A DNA stretch of 64,000 nucleotides. It comes from Siniperca chuatsi (lineage: Eukaryota; Chordata; Actinopteri; Centrarchiformes; Sinipercidae). Below are positions 31,101 to 42,199 of the stretch, one piece after another. The translations under genes were made by a program, and so were the position numbers. A model generated the notes under the pieces. It searched no databases and had not been told where the DNA came from. It worked only from the letters and a program-made list of their open reading frames with translations. Within the stretch, counting starts at the first letter, position 1, and every line of letters begins with the position of its first letter. The DNA is taken from contig NC_058053.1 in NCBI RefSeq assembly GCF_020085105.1, positions 16,897,888 to 16,961,887 of the forward strand, written 5' to 3'.

Positions 31101-33512
31101 ATTTATACAAAGTATGAAACTGTAATAAAAGTTTGTGATTGGTAAAAACATTATAGTCAGATCAGGCAAGAGCTCCATTTTATACATTTATATCAAACAG
31201 CTGCTTCTGTGGTTTCCTCTCTTAAACCAGAAGCTGTTATGATTTTCTAAAGAAACAGAAGTGGCCACAAGAGGATACATCTGGTGTATCCTTAAAAACG
31301 ACCTGTTTCGTTGAGTGGATGTGGACAGTACTACATCACTGGTTGCTTCCTCAGATATACAGCATAGATGACCAAGCATATGAAAACCTCTTATACACCA
31401 CATGCAAGAGTGCTTACAAGCAAGTGTCTGTAACTCATATGCATATGCATTTAATTTTTTGGCTTAAGAATAACAACTCATATCGAATCATTTGCCACAT
31501 TTAATTGTAGATAACTTTAATGCCTTATAAAGAAAGCAGGTGAACATAAATAAGAGGCCTCTTTACTGTTGGCTCTTAATGAATCAAAAAACGTACATAG
31601 GCTTTTATATGTATGTCACAGCATGCATAGCATACTGATCTCAAGGTGGATTATGCTCATGTTCTGTTCATGTTTGTATTGTAGGATGGGCAGAAAAGTG
31701 TGACTAAGATTGAAAACATCCCCAATGAGATAGTTCTGAGTTCACAAAATCACAGTAAATTAATATATGTTGGGAAGAAACTGTCAAGGGATTCTCATTC
31801 TGATATCTATAATGATGGAAAACAATGAAAGCCTCAAGAGAGGAAAATGTAATCAAATCTTTCTCTCACCTTCAGTTCCTCACACATCTGTGGTAGTCTC
31901 CATTTGGATTAACGTTAACATCTCACAATACTTTCCTTATTACTGCGGTCAAAGACGGTCTGCTCGGTCTGGATTGTCTGCCTTATTCCTAACCAGCTTC
32001 AAAACCCCTTTTTATATAATGCTATTACTGTACGTATTGCATTTGGCCTGACTTGTGACCATGTATTTTAATCAGTTCACATTCCTGGCTGTTATATCAG
32101 ACCAATAAACTGACCTCAGTTCAATTATAAAGGGGGGATAAGGGTCAGCTGACAGCTGTGAATGTGAGTTTCCTGGCAACGGATGGTCCCAAAATAAAGA
32201 GAGATACACGCCTCTTCTTGCAACAAAAAAGAAAAGGAAACAGAAAAGAATTTACATCATGCATTTGCAAAGTTGAAATAAAGAATCTGTCTACATTTTT
32301 TTTGACACGACTTAGTAACTTTGATTACTTTGTGTCCTCCTCTTTGTCATTTTTTCTTTTTTAGTTTTTCAATCTAAATTTCATTTTAAATGCTCCCTGC
32401 CATTGCAGTTTTTGCCCTTTTCTGATGTCTCTTATTTCATTGTATAACTTCAGTTCGAAAGTTAATATATATGCTGATATACTTCTGCTCTACTTCAATG
32501 GACCAGTCAATGTTACATATTATAGTCTCATACTATGCTCAGCTATTCTTCTCTTCTGTCCTCATCAGGATAATAAGGCACTTATTATGTGTTTGTCAGC
32601 CAAGTAGGGTTTCCTGAGCCAAAGCCCCTGAAGGCAATGCAATGAAGGGATGTTCACTGAACTGTGACAGCGTCTAGCAGCACAACACGGAATTACATTG
32701 TTAATATAGTGGATGACAGACAAACCTTGTGCATATTTATTTAACGTTACAGTACCGGCATGTAGTGAAATAAGAGTCACTGCTTCCAGATTAAATTCTC
32801 TGACTGAAGTGAAAGTCTCCATCATTATCTGTCTTTATCTCTGCCCCTGAGGAGTTAGAAACAGGTGTCCTCTGTAATGTCTGTCTTATTGAATTAGCTG
32901 AGCAGAAGTCCTATTTAAGTAGTTAGAGTAAGCAACAAATTGAAATTGCTGCTTTTAAGTTGGAAGGAGATAACTCTGGAATTTTAACTCACATAAAACC
33001 TCATATATGCATTCCCCAGTGTTATTCTCAGGTTTGCAACAAATCTGTCTTCTTTGCTTTTCCATTTAAGCTTCTTCATATCAGCTATATTTTGTAAGGG
33101 CTCTGTTTACTGCTTCATCCTGCTTCTCTGGGTTGTTCTGTCTCTTACTTTACTGTTGGGAATCGTGTGCCCAGGCCTGAAAGCAAAACTGAACTAAGTG
33201 CCAGATTGAAATTAAAACTGTATGAAAACTTGTTAAGGTGACTGGATAGGTTGTTTGTTTTGTTTTCAATAAACAGAAGACAATGGGACAACTCCACTGT
33301 ATTAAATTATAGCACAGCTCTTAACTTTACTTTTACAAAGTGATGGCACAAACTTGGTACCACATCTTTTAATTTTCTTGAAAGAACTGCTCCATTTAAA
33401 CAATTTAAATTTAAAGTAAATATTTATCATGCATTTACTGTATTATTATAAACTTTATTCTTCATATGTTGCACTGTATACAATGTAATATATTCTGTCT
33501 TTTCTTATTCAA
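28156..33512. other. Intergenic, no gene recognised
   Basis: Only short frames. Notable motifs are a CTCF-like CCACTAGATGGTGA at 30276-30289 and a perfect octamer-factor palindrome at 31439-31450. The region around 30050-30290 is slightly GC-richer with a 118-codon frame starting at 29926, but no family resemblance was seen. Confidence 0.35.
31439..31450. promoter_or_regulatory. MORE-type POU factor palindrome
   Basis: ATGCATATGCAT is identical to the published MORE palindrome bound by Oct/POU homodimers. It sits in AT-rich intergenic DNA. Confidence 0.3.
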
Positions 33513-33600
33513 ATAGGATGCCTCTAATTAATCGATTAGTCGATTGACAGAAAATCTGTCACTAACTATTATCAAAATAAGCGTTTGTTGCAGCCCTGAC
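33513..33600 (-). repeat. GGGCTGCAAC-family repeat fragment
   Basis: It contains AATTAATCGATTAGTCGATTG and ends TTGTTGCAGCCCTGAC. These are the terminal parts of the family also seen at 44045-44400 and 48188-48560. Confidence 0.65.
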
Positions 33601-33840
33601 ACAATCAGTCAGTTCTTGTCCTTTATAGTCCCAACAAATGCATTATTCATTTGACTATAATTTGTGATGAATACTTTTGTCATTGACATTGTCTAAAGTG
33701 CCTAATTTTCCTTCAATAATTAATTAGAAAAGATAATGTGCTTTTGGAAGTTGTGCCAAAAACCTTGAGAAATGCAGCATAGCTGCTGTAATGTCTCACC
33801 TCTCTTCCCCTCCTCCACTCCCCTCTTCCTCCTCACCGCT

Positions 33841-33854
33841 GTAGCCATGGTGAC
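33841..33854. promoter_or_regulatory. RFX X-box-like motif
   Basis: The reverse complement GTCACCATGGCTAC matches GTNRCC-AT-GGYAAC except for one base. It is followed by AAGCTGATCGATTAGATG in a stretch that looks more constrained than its surroundings. Confidence 0.25.
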
Positions 33855-36799
33855 AAAGCTGATCGATTAGATGTCATCTGATTCCAAAACAGCAAAAACA
33901 ATATGTGACAGCAGATGGTAACCAGACACAGAGGAGAAGTGAGGAGGGGGTGGGAAAAATCAGGGACCACATTAAAATTAAACTACTTCAGCTCATTTGC
34001 ATTTACAGTGTGTGATTTGTTGGTAACACATTAAGGTTACAGAAATTGGCACATGGACGTGACAGAGGGTAAAAGTGATAGAAAGAAAGAGGAAGTATAG
34101 AGGAACAAAAAGTTGGACTAAAACATGCAGTAATATATGCAAACACAAACAAACACAGTGGGTCAACACAAACTGTTTCACCACTGAAATACAGATATTG
34201 CATATGCCTTGACATATAGTTTGAACTCGGAAACATACTGAAAATGCATTTGTTTTACTTTGGGTGTTTGCACACACATGTTCATTAACACACAGACGCA
34301 CAAGTGCATGCATGAACAGATGAGGAGGAGGAGATGAAAATGTGAGGTTTGTGGCACTGGCCTTTAAACAGATGGTGTCCAGGCTCAGACAGACGAGGAG
34401 TTAAACCCAAGAGAATTGGTGTAAAAAAGGGGGAGGAGAGGACACACGAGAGAGTAGTAAGTGTAGAAAAGGGCACAGAACCTGAAAGTCTTCCTATAAT
34501 ATGTTCACAGGGGATTCTACTGAAATCAAGTGGTTGTTGTAGTTTTTTGAGTGTTGTCCATTGGAGGTCTAGTTTTACAACTGCAGTACACACACAGGAC
34601 TTTTTATTATATGATTATATGATCTTCATGGCATCACATGCATCATTAGTCCTGGCCAGGTGTCTGAGCTTATTCCAGATCTGCAGTATAGAGTTAAAGT
34701 TCTGACAGATGTGGAGGGATCAGGCATTATCTGTTCATTAGACCTACTGTGAAGTTAGACTGCAGTCAAAGCTGGAACTTTTAGATAAAAGAGGTTTCTC
34801 TCAAAACTCTTAAATGAAAGGTAGATGAATAAAATAGGGAATTTAAGAGAAGTATAGACAGACTATTATGTGTATAGCCTGATTTGTTCAGGCCAAGCTG
34901 CAGTATCTTCTTTGCTGTTTCTTTGAGAAAAAAACATTTAATCTTGACATTAATTGTATTTTGTATATTTTGCATATATTAGAGACCGTACACATAAATC
35001 AACATTGAATAAAATGGAAATGCCAGAGTTAGCCAAGATTAGCTTGTTTACATATGCAGTGCCTTGCTAAAATGTTATGGTCCTACCTACAAAGATGAAG
35101 ATTCAGGCTCATGAGGCAAGAATCTCTTTCAGTGAAATAATGAGCAAGTAACATTTTGTTTAAATTAAAGAGTTACTCTAGTTTTTTGGTTTGGTCGTTT
35201 GTTTTCATAAATAATACTGGCCAGCTGCATGCCTCTACATGGACGGTATTGATTGTTAGATACTAATAAATGGTAATGATTCTAATTCATATACAGGACA
35301 GGATGTTTTTAACTGTTAAAAGGTTTTGATGGACAGAAAGGGACATTTTCAGATCTCATAATATTTGATAATACTTTACCAAAGAACCAAAACTATTCTC
35401 ATTGCATTCTCCTGAATATCATATACATCCCTAAATAAGGACGTATCCCTTTTTCACCATTGTTGTTTTCACTTTTTTCACAGTTACAATGTACACACAT
35501 ATGATGTTGATAGTTTAAGAGTCTAGATTTGATGTTAAAATTCAACGGAAATGAAAGTGTTTGAGGCAATTTACACTCCTAATACCTCAATATACAACAC
35601 ATATCCAAATCAATGAAAAAGCCACATTACATTTAACCAGACTGGAGAAATGCAAGGTAAAGGATGCATTCCCTGCCCTCGAATCAATCATGTCATCACA
35701 GAGAAGGGTGTGCAAATACTAATGTTTACTAACAACAATTCTTCCTGTGATGAGCAGCGTCTCCAGGATGATATTTCCCAGTCGACAGAAATGGTCACGT
35801 CTTGGAGAGGGAATGATAATGATGTTAGCCATATGCCAAGGCCTTCTCAATAACCACTCATGGTCCCCACTGAGCGTTTATGGTGCCATTTCTGAAAGTG
35901 TCTGAGGAAACATTTTCCACCATCGGCACAGAGGTGGAGGCCCTTAGGTGATTTACTCGCAATGATTATGTTAGTAATGATTAGCAGTGACATTTCACTC
36001 TAAGAGTTGAGCAGATTAAGCAAATAAAATGCCAAAGCCCCAATACCACACCTACCACACAACAGCCTATACACACAAACTGAACCACAATCAGGCTTTA
36101 TTCTTCTATAGATACTTTACATGTATTGTAACAAAAGGCACTAGATTGAGTAACTTGGTATCCATCTTTTTTTTCCTGCTTGAATAAGTGAGCTGTTTTG
36201 ATGTCCAGCCCTCATGCAGACTGCTTCTCCCTCACCCTCCACCTCCAAACCCTGCATCTCTATCAGCACTGGGCCTGTTAAAGTGCTGCAAATGGCAAAG
36301 CACGTGCTCTGGTGAAATTAACAGTTCATGGCCAAACCAAATGTTGTGCACTGTGGTTTACAGATTCCCAGCTATCTACAGGCCCATTGGGGCTTTTAAA
36401 CCTCTCATCACTAGCTCAGGCTTCACAGATATGACCCAGTCTTTCTTCAGTCAAAGGCTACAATGAGCTGTTTCTGTTTTGTTGTTTTTATTTTGTAAGT
36501 TTTAATAGACAGACCAGGTGGAGGCAATTTTTGTTTTGGCATGAGACTATAAGACAAATTTCACTCGATTTTCTTTCTCTTTAGACACAGGTGCTCACTT
36601 GACCTTATACAACAGGATCCAGGAAACTATGGCGTCACTGGAATTAGTTTCACGTCAAGCAGACTATAATCAATTTACGTTCATCGACAACAGGACTGCT
36701 AATAAGTTCACTTGGTTGTAACCTTTAGAAGGAAACTCTGCACCTCAAATAAATCGAACTAGTAAAGCTCTGCATGCATGTGAGCAGAGAAGAGGTTTG
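33855..36799. other. Intergenic upstream of nhlh2
   Basis: No gene recognised. The part around 35835-36040 (ATTTACTCGCAATGATTATG, TTAGTAATGATTAGCAGTGA) is rich in homeodomain-type TAAT cores and lacks simple repeats, so it is a candidate conserved non-coding element. The remainder shows only short frames. Confidence 0.35.
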
Positions 36800-36963
36800 G
36801 ACAACAACTCATTATCCCGCTGTGAGTGTCGTCACTTCGCTCCAGTTTTGTAGGGGTGTCTTATCTTGCGCACAAGCAGGCGAGATTGGATGGAAGAAAC
36901 AGACAGAGAAACAAGCCAGACTGCCACTTAGCCCACTGAAGGATGTGATGGGCACCTGACACC

Positions 36964-37014
36964 ATGACGGACAGGGAGGAGGACGAGCGGGACTGCATCG
37001 CTTTTTCACCCTAA
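36964..37014 (+). CDS. Upstream ORF 1 in nhlh2 leader, 16 aa
   Basis: ATG in the context CACCATGA opens a 16-codon acidic frame (MTDREEDERDCIAFSP) closed by TAA. If the leader assignment is right it could dampen translation of nhlh2. It probably does not make a stable product. Confidence 0.3.
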   Translation: MTDREEDERDCIAFSP

Positions 37015-37083
37015 ATCAAACCTAATCTCACGTCCTGTTTCCAGCTCTTTAATTCGACTCAACAAAATAAAAACCAAGACAGC

Positions 37084-37149
37084 ATGGAGGCTGATGGAGA
37101 GATAACTTTACCTGCTGGTACCTGCACTGACGAGGGGATGCAACTTTAA
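37084..37149 (+). CDS. Upstream ORF 2 in nhlh2 leader, 21 aa
   Basis: ATG in the context ACAGCATGG opens 21 codons (starts MEADGEITLP) and stops with TAA about 70 bases before the donor. It has A at -3? no: G at +4 and C at -1 with A at -3 of ACAGC counted as A-G-C, so the context is good. Confidence 0.28.
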   Translation: MEADGEITLPAGTCTDEGMQL

Positions 37150-37725
37150 TAATATGCGAGATTCTTGAATCAGTTGGTTCAGTTTTTTTGTTTTTTTTTT
37201 TTTTTTTTTTGGATGTGCAAGGTAAGTTAAAATCTACGGTTTACGTATCCTGCACCTTTACTCAATGCTGCGCTGTTTCAAAGGTTTCAGCTGTTTCTTT
37301 ATAAAGGATCAGCTGATTGTAAGCTGTAAGTGTTTACAAGTTGTTGTTTTTTAAAGTAAGTTTTGTTCAAGCTTGAAACATAATGAAATGCAAACACACA
37401 CTCAAACACAAAAGAAATCCTAGCCTTCAAGCTACACCTGCTCGTTCGAAACAGGCAGCTGATATGCTAAATAATAAGTCCAGAAGAAGAAAAAGAAAGA
37501 TATTTTGAGTCGGTAATGGGTTATGAAAAATGTATTTTCCTTAAACAAAAAGGGTTACAATTCCATCCATTTCCAGTGTAGAAGTAATTTCACCAAGCAG
37601 AATATGATGTTCACCTCACTAATGCTTGGTAATTCCATTCTTCAATTATTTTGAGACTACGAAAATGTATTTTAAATATTCGTCATTTTACTAAATGATT
37701 TAATAAGTCGCATTTGTTTTTGTGT

Positions 37726-37746
37726 TTCAGCACCTCGGACAGCGCT
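37726..37746 (+). promoter_or_regulatory. nhlh2: RE1/NRSE silencer element (REST site)
   Basis: The 21-base element reads TTCAGCACC, then TC, then GGACAGCGCT. It agrees with the classical RE1/NRSE at 19 of 21 positions (differences at positions 10 and 21) and keeps both half-sites and their normal spacing. REST represses neuronal genes outside neurons, and nhlh2 is a neuronal bHLH gene, so the location fits a real control site. The TTTCAG at its start resembles a splice acceptor but is explained by the RE1. Confidence 0.72.
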
Positions 37747-37777
37747 GGTCTCTGCTAGCAGCAAGTGTGTAGATCCG

Positions 37778-37791
37778 CCACTAGGGGGCAG
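37778..37791 (+). promoter_or_regulatory. CTCF-type motif
   Basis: CCACTAGGGGGCAG fits the CTCF core CCASYAGRKGGCRS at every position. It lies 31 bp downstream of the RE1 element. Confidence 0.5.
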
Positions 37792-38379
37792 CACAAGTCC
37801 CTCGTATTTAGGGGTCCTCTGTCTTTGGCCAAGTTTTACAATTTGACCTAAAAAAGATTAAATCTGACTGTCAAAAGAGCGGCAACCAGAGATGTAATGA
37901 ACACAAGCCGACAGTTATAATGTCACACAACAACTAAAACTGTATTTTTAGAAATTGCATGAATGTTTGTAGGCTATTGTTCTTAAAAATAAAGCCTCTT
38001 TCGGAATTAAAGCTTGTACAAGTTTGATATGCTCCATCTACTTAAGATGCTTTACATTGCATTAATGTAGAGCATGAGTTTTCGTATGTGAAACAAAATT
38101 GCCTTTCCTTGCTTGATATTGGTTATATTTTTCCCAGTTCCTGGCAATTAGTCATAAAACAGAATCATGTCCAAACATCTCTGGATGTATTTTTACTGAC
38201 TTCTACCATTCTCCTTTAGGATCGTGCCAGTTTGCCTTCAGGGATTTCTGCCTTTCTTTTTTCCTAAACCAAACCTTTCTGGTGCCTAAACCTAACCAAG
38301 TGGCTTTCTGGCAGAAAGCCTTTCTGCCCCCCCTGAGGGCAAATTTCACCCATGTGCTTTCCAATCTGAGGACAGAAGC

Positions 38380-38754
38380 ATGATGCTCAGTACTGACCAG
38401 CCCGAGGCCGACCTGCCCTGGGGACAAACGGACACCGAGACCTTTCTGGACACTTTCAACGTGCAGTGTGGGTCCGTGCCGGCCGATCTCGCGGACGGAG
38501 AGAGCAAGGCGCGCTCCGTGCTCGTGCCCGCTCTCAGCAGGGAGGAGAAGAGGCGAAGGAGGCGCGCGACGGCTAAATATCGATCAGCGCACGCCACCAG
38601 GGAGCGGATCCGTGTCGTGGCCTTCAACGTGGCCTTTGCAGAGCTGAGGAAACTGCTCCCAACGCTCCCACCAGACAAGAAGTTGTCCAAGATTGAGATC
38701 CTGCGACTCGCGATTTGTTACATCTCCTACCTCAACCACGTGCTGGACGTTTAG
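38380..38754 (+). CDS. nhlh2: Nescient helix-loop-helix 2 (HEN2), 124 aa
   Basis: A neuronal basic helix-loop-helix transcription factor that binds E-box DNA as a dimer, known in mammals for hypothalamic and GnRH neuron function. The protein starts MMLSTDQ and has an acidic variable N-half. The conserved block runs from [20 protein letters not shown] (about residues 52-71) through the basic region ATRERIR with the E-box-contacting Glu75, to helix 1, loop ([11 protein letters not shown]) and helix 2 ([20 protein letters not shown]). EEKR and KYRSAH favour NHLH2 over NHLH1, and so does linkage to vangl1. It is 11 residues shorter than the human protein in the variable region. Two substitutions stand out: Val80 where the family has Glu, and Val84 where mammals have Leu. 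The coding part is a single exon, as in mammals. Confidence 0.95.
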   Translation: MMLSTDQPEADLPWGQTDTETFLDTFNVQCGSVPADLADGESKARSVLVPALSREEKRRRRRATAKYRSAHATRERIRVVAFNVAFAELRKLLPTLPPDKKLSKIEILRLAICYISYLNHVLDV

Positions 38755-39293
38755 GCTGTGAGGACCAACAGGAGGACGGACTGAGGCAGGATGAGTGTTT
38801 GTAGCGAGCCACGACAGCTGAATGATTTCTAGAAGCAACTATAAAGGATATTCATACCACAGTTTGAAGAATACCCTGTAACTATACTTGTGGGGTTATA
38901 AGGTTATATTAAACTAATGGAGTAACTCTACACACACACACTGTTGACTACTGTGCATCCTAAGATTATTAGGGGACTATCACACAGATTTTTCATCATG
39001 GAAAGACTTGCAAGACTATAGGTTTACTATCATCAAAAGGGTGAAAAGAATGGAAATATTTTTAAATCTGCTGTATGTTATAGTTGTGTAGCCAAACTAC
39101 TAAAACACTGCAATGCTCGACCTTAAATTTGTTGTATTTAGTTCAATCTGTTGTGACTTTGTTTCCTTTTTGCACCAATTTGTAAATATATTTATTTCAA
39201 TCACACACAAAAATAGTCTACCAGACTTTTGTGTGCTTTGACTATGTGGGATTCAGTTGCAGCTTAAATTGCATTTCCAATCCATATGTTGTA

Positions 39294-39299
39294 AATAAA
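39294..39299 (+). terminator. nhlh2: nhlh2 polyadenylation signal
   Basis: AATAAA in TTGTAAATAAACTGTGAC, about 540 bases after the stop, preceded by AU-rich sequence (TTGTAAATATATTTATTTC). It defines a 3' UTR of about 560 bases. Confidence 0.6.
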
Positions 39300-39643
39300 C
39301 TGTGACAGCTAAAAGATGTTTAAGAAACCTGTTTGATCCCAGTTATCTTTCAATATCTCTGAACCCAGAAGGTCTTTGCAAAGGCACAATCTGATTTGTA
39401 GGCCTTGTTCATCTTAAAATGTGTCTTTTGAACACATTTTGCAAGTAGTTTTATTTCTTTTTGTAGCTCTTTTTTATTTCAAGTAAAAAACCATTAAGGG
39501 AAGCTACCACACAAGCTGTTCCTCTTCCACATGTGTGAGGTCTTGGTATTTGCTGGGGTTTCTCTCCCTCTGGACGGGGCAGGTGTTTCTCCAGACGAAC
39601 CAAAACAACCTTATTATGGCCATCCATCTGCTTCGTCTCTGGA

Positions 39644-39644
<1 letters not shown>

Positions 39645-39674
<30 letters not shown>
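39645..39674. repeat. (CA)n microsatellite
   Basis: About 14 CA units following GGACGCG. Confidence 0.95.
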
Positions 39675-40750
39675 TAATGCACATACATACAAATGAGACA
39701 GTAATGTGAAATTATACAAGAAAAAACCTTGTTTCACTAACGCTAATTCTATGTAGCAGTGATAAACTTACTGTAGGTGAAAGTGGCAGTGAGAGGGGGT
39801 CAAATACACATTTTAGAATATTTTTCAACATTAGATATGCATGATTGTCTTACTGTCAGCAGCCCACAGTCAAAGACCCATTTTTTCTACTATATACTAG
39901 GAATTTCTATTTTAAAAGACAAGAAAGAAAGAAGTAGTAGTAAGTCAACATGATTTAATTAATACATTTGGTAACTTTAGCCAAAAATATCCAAGCAAAC
40001 CAGTTCCACTACCACATTTTGAAATGGAATCTGCCATTTCTTTTGTCATTTCATTTAGTCAGATGGAATAATAAATAATTTATGGTCACATTGAACATTT
40101 GAGGTTTTTCTCAATGTTTTAACATGCTGCCCTGCCTTTGCACATTACCAGAAGAGGGCTTTTATATTTTCATATGAGATCAGGCAGTGGATATAAACTC
40201 CTGCTTGTCCCTTTAATTTCTCTCTCCATTAGTCAGAAGCTGCCTGTGCTCCTTCTCTCGTCCCCTTTATGTGAGTCTCTGCGGTGTAATGTGGCCCAAG
40301 GGGCTCGAGGTATTGTTCATGTCCACTCCAGCAGCAAGAGTGACAGCCCTTTGTCTACACACGGCACATTGCACACACTGCACACTTGGTCTACACACTG
40401 GATACAATAGGTATGTTGGGGAGCAGAGGGAGAGAGGCCAAGCCTAACATCAGATTTTAAGATAAATGGGGCAGGAAAAGTTGTGAAGCTCATATGGTTA
40501 TTAATATTCTGTGGGTCAAATACTAAAACTAGGCAAGAACTTTAGGCTATTTAAGTCTGCACACATACCACAGTGTCTGGGAATTAGACTTAAATTTTCT
40601 CTTGAAGTTAAATTTACTTTCATGTGTGAACAGGTTGGGAGCTGTGGTTTGATGTTATTCTGGACGTTCCCTCTTTAAATGTTATGCTTCCTGCATACAT
40701 ATCCTTCAGTTTAGTAAAGACTTGTCAGACAGTGTTTGGAAGGAGCAACA

Positions 40751-40764
40751 CTGCCCTCTGATGG
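40751..40764 (-). promoter_or_regulatory. CTCF-type motif, reverse orientation
   Basis: The minus strand reads CCATCAGAGGGCAG, matching the CTCF core at all but one position. It points towards the forward motif at 37778, enclosing the nhlh2 coding exon. Confidence 0.35.
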
Positions 40765-41239
40765 AGTTTCATAGAGGGAAATGTAACTAAAAAAGTTCAT
40801 ATTCACTTTTTTATATCCTTAGCCTCTGTGGATGTATAATTTAAAGGGAATCTTGCACATTTTGCCTGTTGTTTAAAGAGGCCTTTCCTAAAATATATTT
40901 GAGACAATTGTATAGGCATGTGTATCTGTGTCACTGATGCCTGCATGCTCTGCTGAGTAAAGACTTGCAACAGTAATGGTTTAAATGTTTGCCCTCTAGG
41001 CTTAGAGTCTTCCTCTGGCTTGTTTTTTTTTTTTTTTTTTTTTTCCTCAGGACCAGTTGGTTTTGCGTACATCAATGACGGTGGCTCACATAAGTGTTTT
41101 TTTTTTATCACCACCTAACCCAAGTTGTGTGTGTGTGTGGAGGGTTATTGCTGTTCAGGTGATATTCAGAGTTATAGCTGCATGGTTTTTGTGTGCCTTG
41201 AGCCATTGAAAACACTGCTTTGTTTGCATTTACTGTAGT

Positions 41240-41348
41240 AGCTGTTCTGGAGCTTTCAATCATATCACATGAGATTCACCAGCAGATGGAGTTTGCTCAG
41301 TTGTTTTGAAATTGTAGATGTGATATGATCAAAAGCTCTGGAACAGCT
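41240..41348. repeat. Long inverted repeat, 31-nt arms, 47-nt loop
   Basis: The arm at 41240-41270 (starts AGCTGTTCTGG, ends CATATCACAT) pairs with 41318-41348 (starts ATGTGATATGAT, ends GGAACAGCT). Of 31 positions 27 are Watson-Crick; as RNA two more are G-U and only two adjacent positions mismatch. The size resembles a pri-miRNA stem-loop or a tiny MITE. I do not recognise either arm as a known microRNA. Confidence 0.85.
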
Positions 41349-42199
41349 AATAAATAGACCTTGAGGTGACCTTTTTTGTCAACTGCTGTTTTTAAGGTCA
41401 TTAAACTCAACACTGCTATATTGCGCATTACTGATAGTATTGTTGTTGCGTTTTGCTCTTGATGCAGTGAATAAAATGCAGCAAACATCTGTTGGACATT
41501 TAATGAAGTTTTTATTTTATTTTTTTTACAAATACCTCCACCCTGCCACCTGTTACCACTGTGGCCTACCTTGGGCTTTTTTAGGTGCAAAAGTGACTCT
41601 TTTCTTTTCTTGATCTTATCATGTTATGAAAAATACCCGCTCCAGGCATGTTTTAAGACACATAAAAACATTCTGCTTTGAATAATAATTTGTCTGATGT
41701 GTTTGGTTAAAGTTCAGTGAAATACAAACTCAAGTAAATTACATCTACTCATTCTCCCTCATTGAAAAATGCAGATTTCAGAAATTCTGGATGTCTCCTA
41801 CTTTGCTGAGTCCACACTCAGCGTATGTGCACTGGAGGTTTCCACATCACACTTGTTTAAGCTGCATACTGGACCACATTTACCTCCAAACTAGTAGTGA
41901 TGTTACAACATCACCAAAATCAAACTCAGATTTTATGATGAACACAGAGAAACTTTCCTCCTTCAGCAGATGAATGTGAAAACAGCCTTCAAGTGTCAAA
42001 CTCTGCGCACACATCATTCTGCACAGTGAAAGTTAAACATCCAAGAGAAGTAACAATGAGCAAAACACATTTTTGAATGGGGGGTGATTTTAAACTTTGA
42101 TTCAGAGGCAAAATGTACCAACTTCCTGCTTATAGCAGTTCTAAATCTGTCGTAAAGGACGACCTCTTGTGGGCTGCATCTGAAAATACTCATTTTAGT

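Larger units (their letters stand above)
36800..37221 (+). other. nhlh2: Probable nhlh2 5' leader exon
   Basis: CpG-containing sequence that ends in GTGCAAG followed by GTAAGT, a near-perfect donor. It lies 1.16 kb upstream of the nhlh2 ATG on the same strand. The 5' boundary is an estimate. A long T run (about 37180-37210) lies just before the donor. Two short upstream ORFs are present (listed separately). Confidence 0.45.
37222..38379 (+). other. nhlh2: Putative nhlh2 intron and coding-exon leader
   Basis: It starts at the donor at 37222. The best acceptor before the coding frame is TTCTACCATTCTCCTTTAG ending at 38219. A more proximal CTGAG at 38370 is poor. The interval contains a REST/RE1 element and a CTCF-type motif (listed separately). 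Confidence 0.4.
39675..42199. other. Intergenic between nhlh2 and vangl1
   Basis: No gene recognised. It contains a long T run (about 41022-41045), a reverse-orientation CTCF-like motif at 40751-40764 and a long inverted repeat at 41240-41348. Confidence 0.4.

Noticed and set aside
37731-37765. Possible nhlh2 exon starting after TTTGTGTTTCAG
   Set aside because: The CAG and following bases are part of a near-perfect RE1 element, which explains the sequence better, and no convincing donor follows.
38309-38327. GGCAGAAAG / CTTTCTGCC palindrome before nhlh2
   Set aside because: The loop would be a single base, so a hairpin is not plausible.
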